Of a stretch of DNA of 64,000 bases, positions 49,918 through 59,311 are shown one piece after another. A model generated the notes under the pieces. That model saw only the letters and a program-made list of their open reading frames with translations, did not search any database and was not told where the DNA came from. Source of the stretch: Rebecca billardiae RCC1528 (lineage: Eukaryota; Haptophyta); NCBI GenBank assembly GCA_965240325.2, contig OZ251254.1, forward strand, positions 682,001 through 746,000. The letters are read 5' to 3'. The translations under genes and the position numbers were made by a program. Position 1 is the first letter of the stretch, and every line of letters begins with the position of its first letter.

Positions 49918-52044
49918 CAGCGGCGCGGCGAGGGCGTCGAGGTGCTGCAGGATGCGCGCGGCGGACTCGGAGACGCCCGCCGCGGCGCAGCCCGCGGGCT
50001 GCGCGCACGACAGGCCCTCCGCGCCGCCCGCCGTGCGCGCGGCCTTTGCCGGACGCTCGGCGCCGCCCGCGCCGCCCGCCGCGCCGCCCGCCGCGCCGCC
50101 GCCCGCGCCGCCGCCCGCGCCGCCGCCCGCGCCGCCGCCGCCGCCTGCCGCGCCGAGCGGCTCCGCCGCGGTCGCGGAGAGCGTGCGCTTGACGGCGACG
50201 CCGCTGCCGAGCAGCGGCGCCGCGCCGCCGAACAGGCCCACGCCCGCGCTCAGCGCGCCCGCGCTGCCCAGCTTGGCGCGCGGCTGCGGCGGCGGCAACG
50301 GCGCATAGGCTCGCGCGGGCGGCAGCAGCAGCGAGGGCGGCGCGCGCGCGCCGAGCCAGCCGGCTGGCGCGGGCGCGCCGCCGTGGCCGCCGTACGCGCG
50401 GGCGAGGAGCGTGCGCGCGGAGGGCGCGGGCGGCGCCGCCGCGCGCGGAGCCGCCGCGCCCCTGCCGCCCTCGCCGCGCGCTGCCGCCGCCGCCGCCGCC
50501 GCCGCCGTCGGCGCCGCCGCCGCCGGCTCGGCGCCGCGCAGCAGCCTGGCGCCCAGCGGCGCGCCGCCGCCGTACGGCGCGGCCGCGCCGGCGGCGGCGG
50601 CGTCGACGGCGCTCGCGCTGTGCCCGTCGTCCGCGCCGCCCCCCAGCGCGCCCGCCCCGCCCGCCTCCGCCTCCATCGGCGCCGCCTCCTCCATCCGCTG
50701 CAGCAGCGCGGCCTGCGCGGCGCTGCTGCCGAGCGGGGGCGGGGCAGAGTCGGCAGCGTCGGGCGCGAGGGCGCGCGCGGCGAGCGCCTCGGCGTCGACG
50801 AGCGCGGAGAGCTCGGCGGCCGCGGCGCCGACGGGCGCGCCCACCGGCTGCCCGCCCGGGCTCGCCCAGCCCAAGTCCGAGTCCGCGGCGCCGCCCGCGG
50901 CAGAGGGCGGGCGAAGCAGCGGCGGCAGCGGCGCGCCGCCCGCGCCGCCCCTCGCGCCGCGCGCCGGCGCGGGCCTGGGCGCGGGCGCGCCGAACGCGCT
51001 GCCCCCCTCGTCCGCGAGCGGCTCGGCGCCTGGCGCGACCTGCGCGAGCGGCGGCGGCGGCGGCGGCGCGGCGGCGCGCGCGTGCTGCGCGGCGGCGGCG
51101 GCGGCGGCGCGCGCGGCCGGCGGCGGCGCGCCGTCGGCCGGCGCGCGGCCGCGCGGCTCGTCGGGGCCGAGCGCGGCGGTGAGCGCGCCGAGCACGCCCT
51201 CGCCCCGGTCCGCGCCTACGGCGGCGTGCCCCGCCCCCGCGCGCCCCACCGCCCCACCGCCCTCCTCGCCCGCGCCCTCGGCCGCGCGCGCCGCGCTGCG
51301 CGCCGCGCCATCCGAGCGCCGGTCGAGCGAGCGCAGCACTCGCAGCATGTCGGCGGGCGTGTTGGGCGCGCGGCCGGAGCGCACGCTGGCGAGCTCGGCG
51401 GCGGCGGACGCGCGCCCGCCCGCGCCGCCGGGCACGCCGGGCGTCACCGCCACGGCCGTCGGCCGCAGCGGCGGCGCGGTGCGCGGCGCGTGCGCGCCGT
51501 CCGCGCGCTCGGCGTCGGCCGTCGCGCCCGCGGCGCGCGCGGTGCCGGGCGTGCGGTGGGCGGACTGCAGCGCGCGCGGGACGTGGGCGAGGCGCACGCC
51601 GCTCTGCGTCGCGCCGTCGGGCACGCCAGGCTGCACGCCGGGCGTGGCGCTCGCGGCGCCGCGCTTGGCGCGGCCGCCGCCGCCGCTCGGCGCGCCGAGC
51701 TCGGCGCCGCCGCCCGGCGTGGCGGCGGCGGCGCCGTTGCGCAGCGCGTGGGCGGGCGTGGGCACAGACGGCGTGGCCCGCGCCTCGCCGCGCTCCGCCG
51801 TCGGCGTCGCCGCCGCGGCGATCGCCGCGGCCACGTCGGCGGCGGCGCGCGGCGAGGCCTCGGCGGCCGCGCCGCCGCGCGGCGCGGCGGCGGCGGCGGC
51901 GGCGTCGTCGGCGTCGGCGTCGTCGTCGGCGCCGATGAGTGTGCGCAGGCCGCGGCGCAGGATGCCCGGCGTGCGCGAGCGCACGAAGCCGCTGAGCGAC
52001 CAGCGCGCCTCGTCGGGCGGCGTGTCCGCCGCGCCTCGCGCCAT
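45529..52044 (-). CDS. Giant FG-repeat nucleoporin, Nup1/Nup136/Nup153-like
   Basis: Three exons: 52044-48036, about 47736-46872 and 46720-45529, roughly 2,020 aa. Donors are GTGCGC. The second exon could also begin near 47724, since two in-phase acceptors exist. N-terminal residues 13-32 (RWSLSGFVRSRTPGILRRGL) look like a basic amphipathic helix, as in membrane-binding nucleoporins. A ~1,100-residue Ala/Gly/Pro region has scattered LFG and FAFG motifs. From there on FG motifs are dense: FAFRP, FGFGGG, FSFGQ, FTFGG, GLFGAKP, FSFGAP, FGFGAQP, CFGAAA. The C-terminus, GRREMRRFKRPTKR, matches the basic tail of Nup153/Nup136. Linkers are extremely Gly-rich through CCG/CCA repeats. FG domains form the permeability barrier and bind importins at the pore, here probably on the nuclear-basket side. 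It is head-to-head with the kinesin gene. Confidence 0.78.
46400..46500. repeat. (CCG)n tracts encoding poly-Gly in nucleoporin
   Basis: Two long CCG runs are separated by a short Ala/Gly segment. They encode Gly linkers between FG motifs. Confidence 0.85.
47250..47345. repeat. (CCGCCA)n minisatellite in nucleoporin
   Basis: About 15 CCGCCA/CCACCG hexamers grade into CCG. They encode more than 25 consecutive Gly before the FG motif GLFGAKP. The variant codons interrupt slippage-prone purity. Confidence 0.85.
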
Positions 52045-52368
52045 GCTGCTCGCGCTCGGGCGCGTGCGTGGCAAGCGTGCGCCGCTTGCCGAGTGGCCAG
52101 CGCTCGCCGCTCCGCAGCGCTGGCTCTCGCGCGCCGCCCGCCCGGACTGCCACGAGTCCGGGCGAGCCTGCGATCTCTTGTCCTCCGACGCGCTCCGCAG
52201 CCGAGCGACCGGCAGTCGGCACGACTGTCGACTCGAAAATAATGTGGTGCTTGATGCATCAGCGCTGTTGAGTGGTTCCTGAGCAGCGCTTCCCTCGAGC
52301 AAGCAGGGCCGCAGCAGCTGCGCCGCCCTCGCCCTCGAGCGGGGCACGAGGGGGACAGCGCGGTGCGG
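52045..52368. promoter_or_regulatory. Divergent promoter, nucleoporin / kinesin
   Basis: 324 bp between opposite-strand start codons. GC drops in 52200-52280 (TCGAAAATAATGTGGTGCTT). Function is inferred from position. Confidence 0.45.
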
Positions 52369-55300
52369 ATGGCGCTGACCGCGCCGACCAAGCCGGCGCG
52401 CGCGGCGTCGAGCGAGAACGCCGTCGACTCCGACCGGCGCCCCATCTCCGTCGCCGTCCGCGTCCGCCCGCTCAACGACGACGAGGAGGACTCGCTCGCG
52501 TCCGACGAGCCGCACTACCTGCACGTGCGCGACGACGCGGCGTCGGTGATCGCGGGCGCGGACTCGCGCGAGCCCGCGATCTTCCGGTTCGACCGCGTCT
52601 TCGGCCCCGACGCGAGCACCGACGACGTCTACTGCTGGCCCGCCGTGCGCGAGGACGTCGTGCTCGGCTGCCTGGACGGCTACAACGGCACGCTCTTCGC
52701 GTACGGCCAGACGGGCACGGGCAAGACGTACACGATGCTGGGCTCGCCCGACGGGGAGCAGGCGGGCGTGCTGCCGATGGCGATCGCCGACATCTTCGAC
52801 TCGATCGCCGAGGGCCAGGCCTCCGGCCGCGCCTACCTGCTGCGGTGCGCGTACATGGAGATCTACAACGAGATCATCAACGACCTGCTCGCGCCCTCGT
52901 CGAGCAACCTCAAGCTGTACGAGGACCCGGTGCAGGGGCTGGTGGTGGGCGAGCTGCGCGAGGAGCCGCTCTTCTCCGCCGAGCAGGCCATGTCGCTCCT
53001 CCAGTACGGCGTCACGCGCATGCACACGGGCGCGACCGCCTCGAACGCGCACTCCTCGCGCAGCCACTCGCTCTTCAGACTCACCGTCGAGTCCAAGGTG
53101 CGCGCGCGCGGGCGAGAGCCGGACGGGCGGGCGGGCGCGCAGGGCTGCGGAGAGCGCCGAGGCGCGCCACGCTTGCGCTGGGCGCGGAGGGGGCAGGGAG
53201 GGCTGGGGCGGCGGCGGGCAGCCGCGCGGCGGGCTGCGTGCGCTCGCTCGCTCACTCGGCCGCGCGCCGCGCCGCGCGCCGCGCGCCGCGCGCCGCGCCG
53301 CTTCGCAGTGGGTGCGCAGCGCGCCGCCGGCCGCCGACGGCTGTGCCGAGGCGGCGCAGTGCGCAAGCACGCTCGGCGCGCCGCCCGCCGGCTCGCGCCG
53401 CCCGTCCGCGCGCGCCGCCGCGTCCGCCGAGCCCGAGCAAGGCGTGGTTGTGCGCTCGTCCACGCTGTCCCTGGTCGACCTGGCGGGCTCGGAGCGCGCC
53501 GCCTCGACCGGGATGGCGGGGGACAGGCTGAAGGAGGGCGGCTACATCAACCGGTGCGGGCCGGGCGCACGCGCGCGGGCGGAGGGCGGGGGGGAGGGGG
53601 GCGTGCGCGCGGGCGTGCGCGCGCGCGCGCCTCGGCTCGCGCGCTCACGGCCGCTGCCGCTGCCGCCGCTGCCGCCGCCGCTGCCGCTGTGCGCACGGCT
53701 GTCGGCTGGGTGCGTGCGCTGCGCCCTGGCTCGCAGCTCGCTGCTCGTGCTCTCCTCCGTGATCTCCAAGCTGTCCGAGGGCAAGGCGGTGGTGGAGTGG
53801 CGCTCGAGCAAGCTCACGCGGCTGCTGCAGCCGTCCCTGGGGGGCAACGCGCGCACGGCCATGCTCTGCATGCTCACGCCCAGTCCGACCGCCGCGCAGG
53901 AGTCGCTCGCCACGCTGCGCTTCGCCACGCGCGCCAAGCGCATCACCAACCACGCGCGCTGCAACGAGACGCTCTCGGACCGCGGTGCGCGCGGGTGGAG
54001 GCTCAGGGGGAGGGTTTGGGGCGGGTGCGGTGCGCTAGGTGAAGGGTTAGGGTTAGGAGGGGTAGGCTCAGGGGGAGGGTTTGGGGTGGGTGCGGTGCGC
54101 GGCGCACGGCGCGAGCGCGGCGGCGGGTGTGCGCGCGCCCCCCTGGCCGAGCGGCGCGCGGCGCTCACTCACGCGCCTCACGCGCCGCCACGCACCGCGC
54201 GCCGCGGCCGGGGCGGCCGCTGTGCGCGCGTGCGCACGCAGCGCTGCTGCGACAGTATGAGCTCGAGATCGCAAAGCTGCGCGCCGAGCTGTCTCAGCTG
54301 CAGCGCGCGCCGCCGCCGAGCGCGCCGCCGCACGCCGGCGCGCCCGCCGCGGCCGAGCACGGCGGCGGCAGTGGCACGGCCGAGCAGGCGGCCGCGCTGT
54401 CCGAGCTGGTAGGCGCGCTGGCCGACGCGGCCGGGCTGGCGCGCCGGCCGGCGCCCGCGCCGCTCGTCGTCGCCGCGCCGGGCGAGGTGCTCGCGCCGCC
54501 CGCGGCCGAGCTCGCGGTGCCGACGCCGCCGCTCACGCCGCCCCCGATGATCACGCCAACAGCGCTCACCGCCGCGCGGCGCGTGTCGGAGGGCTGGGCG
54601 CTGCCGCCGCTCGACTCGGCGGCCGGCCCGGCCGAGTGGGGGGCGGAGGGCGAGGGCGGCGCGCGCGCGCCCGCGAGCGACGGGGGCTCTGGCTGCCTGG
54701 CGCGCCACGGCTCGGCTGCCGTGTCCTCGTGCTGCGCGCTGAGCGCGCACGCCATGGTGGACGCGGAGACGCTCGAGGCGTCGCCCTGGCGGGAGGTGGT
54801 GCAGGAGCAGGTGCGGGCTGTGTGCGGGCTGTGTGTGCATGCGTGTGTGCGCGCTGTGTGTGCGTGCGTGTGTGCGTATGTGTGTGTGCGCGCGCGCACA
54901 GCGGCGCGGGGCGCGGAAGCGCGCTGTGTGCGCGCGCGCGCGCCGCGCTTGGCTGCGCGCTCTCACTGCGCGGCGCGCTCACGCGCCTCCGCTGCCCCGG
55001 CCCGCCCTCCGCGCCCGCACGCGCGTGCCCACCGCAGCACTCGGTGATCTGCGGGCTCGAGCAGAAGATCGAGGGCCTCACGCGGCTCATCCTCGTCTCG
55101 GGCGCGCCCTCCGCGCAGCAGCACAGCCACAGCCACCACCACAGCGGCGGCGGCGGTGGCCACGGCTGCGGCTGCGGCTGCGGCCCGTACGCGCCGGGCG
55201 GCCACGCGCCCCACCCTCCGCTCTCGCGCGCGGAGACGACGGCGAGCGCGCTCAGCATTGAGAGCGCGGCGCGCGCGTGCGCCGCGGCGACGGCGGGCGG

Positions 55301-57584
55301 CGGCGGCGGCGCGGACGGCTGCGGCCGCGCCGCCTCGATGCGGCTGCCGCCCGCCGCCGGCGCGCAGCATGCCGAGCCGTGCGGCGCTAGCCCCGGCCGG
55401 CGCGCGGGCGCGGCGCCGCAGTGGGCGAGCTTCCGCCGGCGCATGTCGGAGCCGTTTGTGCGCGTGGACAGCGCGCCCAGCTCGGGGCCGCCCGACCGGC
55501 GGCTCTCGTTTGGGCGGCAGGCGGCGGCGGCGGCCGCGGCGGCGGCGGCTGCGGCGGCGGGCGGCGGCGCGCGGCGCGGGCGCGACGACGGCGGCGTGGG
55601 CTCCTTCAACACGGCGCTGATCGCCAGGGCCGCGCGGCACGCGACGGCGGAGGGCGAGGCGGCGGCGGCGGCGGCGGCGGAGGGGTCGGACGCGTCCGCG
55701 CCGCAGCGCCAGGACGAGTGGCCGGCGATGTCCGCGCCCGCCTCGCCGCGCCGGCAGCGCGCCGCGAGCGTGTGTGTCTCCGGTGCGTTCGCCGACCCTC
55801 GAAACCTCGGCCCGCTCGCAGCGACATGTGCCGCCGCGGACGCGCGCAGGCTGCCGCACCCGTCGCTGCGCGCGCGCGTGGCCGAGCTGCAGGAGTGCTC
55901 GGCGCGCAAGGACATGCAGATTGCGCTGCTGCTCGACTTCACGCTCACGCAGCTCGCGAGAGACGCGGACGCGCGCGCCGCCGACGCCGACGCCGCCGCG
56001 GCCGCCGCGGCCGGCGCCGCGCCCGCGCCCGCCGCCGCGCCGCCGCACCCCACGCCGCTGCCGCCAGCCGCCGCCGCGCTGCAGTCGGAGGCGGACGAGA
56101 TCGTGCGCCAGTTCGTGCTGCTCGAGACCGCGCCGATCACGCTCGCGGGCTCGCAGCTCGCGGTCGAGGCGGCGGACGGCAGCCTGCACTCGCCGCTGCG
56201 CACCGCGCTGCGCCGCAGCCGAGCCGCGGCCTCGCGCAGAGGCGTCGGCGACGGGCGCGGCGCGGACGCGGACGCGGACGCGGACGCGGCGGAGGAGGCG
56301 GAGGAGGCGCTGCTCGCGCAGGCGGACATCTTGGAGCGGCGCACGCTCGGCCTCCCGCCCGGCGTGCGCGGCCTCGCCGCCGAGCCCGAGCGCGTCGCAG
56401 AGGCGGCGGCGGCCGCCGCGGCGTGCGTGCGCATGCGCCTGCTGCACGCGCCCGGACTCACGCCTCCCACGTGGGCGATGGCGGCGGAGGCGGCGCCGCC
56501 GCCGCGCGCCGCGGCGTGCGCGGCGTGCGCGGGCGCGGGCGCGGGCGTCGACGGCGCCGCCGCCGACGCGGCCGCGGACGGCGACGGCCTCACTCTGGCC
56601 GTGCCGCTGCGCACCGGCGGCGGCGGCGGCGCGGCGGCGTGCGCCGAGGGCGCGGGCGCGCCGACCGTGTGCTGCGTGCTGCCCGCGGCGGCCAGGGCGC
56701 TGAGCGAGCGACGCGCCAGCCCGGAGCAGCGGCTCGCGCTGCCCAGCGGCGCCGCCGGCGCGGACGGCGCCGCCGCCTCCTCCTCGCCCTCTGCCTCGCC
56801 GCTCAGCTCCGCCGCCCACTCGCCCGGCGTGTCGCCGGGGCCTTCGCCCGGCCGCAGCCCGCGCTCGGGCGGCGCGCGCCAGCCGCGCTGCTGGCCGCTC
56901 GAGCCGACGGTGGAGGAGCCGCCCGCCTCGCCCGGCTGCTGCGCGAACGGCGGCGCGGGCGGTGCCGCGGGCGGCGCCGTGAACGGCGCGCCCGAGGCTG
57001 CCGCCGCCACCGCCACCACGGCCGCCGCCGCCATGGCTGCGGCGGCAGCGGCGGAGGCGGAGGGCGTGCGGCCGCCGCCGGTGGCTGAGCTGACCGCCAA
57101 GTTCAACGCGCAGGAGGCCGCCGCCGCCGCCGCCGCCGCCGCCGCGTCGCCGCAGCCGCGGATGCAGCGGCGCCACTCGGTGGCGTGCGTGCAGCACTCG
57201 GGCGGCGCGGGCGGCTGCTCGCTGCTCGATCAGACGAGCCCGCACGGCGCGGAGCTCGGGCTGGCGCTCAACGGCCGAACCTCCGACTCTCTGCGCGGCC
57301 GGCGCAGCCGCAGCTTCAGAGGCGGCGCGGACGGCGCGGAGGCGGGAGGCAGCCTGCGCCGCGCGCGCGGCAACAGCGCGGGTGAGCATCTGTCACCGCA
57401 GCCGCAGCAGCCGCAGCCGCAGCAGCCGCAGCCGCGCGCCGGCGCGCACCGGCGGAGCAGCGACGGCGGCGGCGGCGGCGGCGGGGGCAGCTTTGGGCCG
57501 GGCGCGGGCGGCGCGGGCGCGGCGGTGATTGCGATGGCGGCGGCGGCGGCGGGTGGTGGTGCCGGCGGCGGCGGCAGCGGCGGC

Positions 57585-57615
<31 letters not shown>

Positions 57616-58948
57616 GCGGCGGCGGCGGCGGCAGCGGCGCCGGCACCAGCCCCCCACTGCCCGCCACCGCGGGCGCGCCCGCGCTGATCGGGCCACAAGC
57701 GCCCGTGACTGCGAGCGCGACGACGGCCTCTCACGCACGCGGTGGCATGCGCCATTCGTGCGCGTGCGCGCGCCCGCCGCTCGTCCAGCCCGCCGCCGCC
57801 GAGCCAGGCTCCCCGCAGCGCTCGCCCGCGCGCGCCGCCGCCGCCGCCGCCGACGGCCGCCCGCCGCCGCTGCGCGCCGAGTGCCGCGCGCTGCGCCGAG
57901 ACGTCGGCACGCTGGCGGGCGCGCTGCGCGCGTGCAAGGCGGGGCAGCGCGCGCCGCGCGTCGCGCTGCTGCGCAAGATTGGCGCGGCCGCAGACCCCGC
58001 GCAGACGGCCGCCGCGGCCGAGGCGTGGGGGCACCCCGAGTTTGACGGTGCGTGCGCGCAGCAGCCGCGGCAGGGCGGCGCACCGCGCGCCGCGCTGCGC
58101 GCGCGCGCGCCGCGCCGACGCGCGCGCGCGCGCGGCTCACGCAGGCGCGCCACGCCGCGCCGCGCGCGCGCGTGCCCCCGCCCTGCTCGCGCGCGCGCGC
58201 AGCGGGCGGCCTCCTGAGCGCGCTGCGCGAGCCGCTGCTCGGCGCGCTCGCGGACGGCGCGCTGCCCGTCTGCATGGAGGCCGCCGCCACCGTGCGCGCC
58301 CTCGCGTGCGCGGGCGTGGGCGGGCGCGCACTCTCGCCGTTCGCGGAGGCGGTGCTGCCGGCGGCGCTGCGGCTCACGGCCGCGCCCAACACGCAGCTGG
58401 CGCGCGCGGCGCACGACGCGGCGGTGGCGCTGCTCGACTCGTCCGCCCCGCCCGCGCGGCTGCTCCCCGCCGTCCTCGACGGCGCGCGCGACCGTCGCAA
58501 GCTGCCCCTGCGCCGCCAGTGCCTTGAGTACGCGCGCTACACGCTGCGCACGCGGCCGGCGCGCGAGCTGGAGAAGGCGGCGGCGGCGCTGGACTCGCTG
58601 CTCGCGTCCGCGCTGATCGAGGAGGGCGCGGCGGACGGCGCGCTCGGGCCCGCGCTCGCGGACACGTTCGCCGCGTACGAGCAGCACTGGCCGCGCGCCG
58701 CCGCCGCGATCGCGCGCGCGTGCGGCGCGCCCACGCGCGCCGCGCTCGCGGCCGCGCGCGCGCGCGCCGCGGCCGCGGGCGAGCAGCGCGCGGATGCAGA
58801 CGCAGACGGCGGCGCGGCCGCGGAGGCGGAGGCGGCGGGTGGCGCGGAGGGCGCGCCGAACGGCGCGGCGGGCGGCGGCGCGTGCGAGCGCTCGCCCGCG
58901 CCACCGCCGCGCCTCCTCGGCGCGCGCGCAGAGGAGGGCGGCGGCTAG
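52369..58948 (+). CDS. Kinesin-7 motor fused to C-terminal CLASP-type TOG domain
   Basis: Six exons: 52369-53097, 53309-53553, 53737-53984, 54242-54810, 55038-58047 and 58203-58948. All are GT-AG with matching phases, giving about 1,848 aa. The motor (about 25-400) has SVAVRVRPLNDDEEDSL, P-loop GQTGTGKT (113-120), NAHSSRSHSLF (switch I), LSLVDLAGSERAAS (switch II), EWRSSKLTRLLQPSLGGNA and FATRAKRITNHARCNE. The neck ALLRQYELEIAKLRAELSQL matches kinesin-7/CENP-E. A long low-complexity stalk has short helices (VICGLEQKIEGLTRLILV, EADEIVRQFVLLE). The last ~250 residues are CLASP_N-like: LREPLLGALADG, ATVRALACAGVGGRALSPFA, NTQLARAAHDAAVALLD, LRRQCLEYARYTL, DTFAAYEQHWPRAAAAI. TOG domains bind tubulin, so the protein likely walks to and acts on microtubule plus ends. 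Exon 2 could start a little later. No stop separates the two parts. Confidence 0.8.
53999..54100 (+). repeat. Direct repeat with telomere-like TTAGGG core in kinesin intron 3
   Basis: GGCTCAGGGGGAGGGTTTGG occurs twice (about 53999 and 54065), each followed by GGTGCGGTGCGC. Between them is GAAGGGTTAGGGTTAGGAGG, i.e. short tandem TTAGGG. It lies within intron 53985-54241. Confidence 0.85.
54811..54900 (+). repeat. Alternating GT/GC tract in kinesin intron 4
   Basis: TGTGTGCGTGCGTGTGTGCG-type alternating purine-pyrimidine sequence of about 80 bp. Such tracts can adopt Z-DNA. Confidence 0.75.
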
Positions 58949-59311
58949 CTTTCGGAATGCGCGCGCTGCTTATGGGCGACAATGTCTGACTGGCCGTGCG
59001 CGTGACCTACTGACCATCAAGTGCTCGTCGCGCTGCCCCGCATCGTTGCTGGAGTCGTCGGTGAGTCTGGCGGCGCGTGTCGTCGACGATGATATATGCG
59101 ATGATGATGTCTAGCGCTATATACACAGTTTACGTACTCATCAGAATATAAGCAGACGCACAGCACAGCTCGTCAGTCACTAGTCAGGCATGATAACGCG
59201 CATGATATTGATGACCATCGTCATCATCATCGTCAAAGGAATGAAAGGGGCGGCCGAGTGAAGGGAGTGTACTACGTTATGGGGCGATACGAGACCAACC
59301 GTCGCGTCAGC
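58949..59311. other. Intergenic, AT-richer promoter region of the cupin gene
   Basis: GC falls sharply from about 59050 to 59260, with ATGATGATG and CATCATCATCATCGTC microsatellites (59095-59110 and 59215-59235). No gene is seen. This is probably the terminator of the kinesin gene plus the promoter of the next gene. Confidence 0.5.

Noticed and set aside
45536-50308. Plus-strand frame of ~1,590 codons, Pro/Ala-rich
   Set aside because: It is the antisense of the FG-nucleoporin; CCG repeats stay open in every frame, and it has no ordered domain.
45438-53463. Other long minus-strand frames (1,479, 1,804 and 2,113 codons) over the nucleoporin
   Set aside because: Parts of two of them are the true exons; the rest is Arg-rich frame-shifted translation of the same repeats.
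54566-57389. Minus-strand frames of more than 800 codons opposite the kinesin stalk
   Set aside because: Ala/Arg/Ser low complexity only; the plus-strand frame has motor, neck and TOG homology and matched splice phases.
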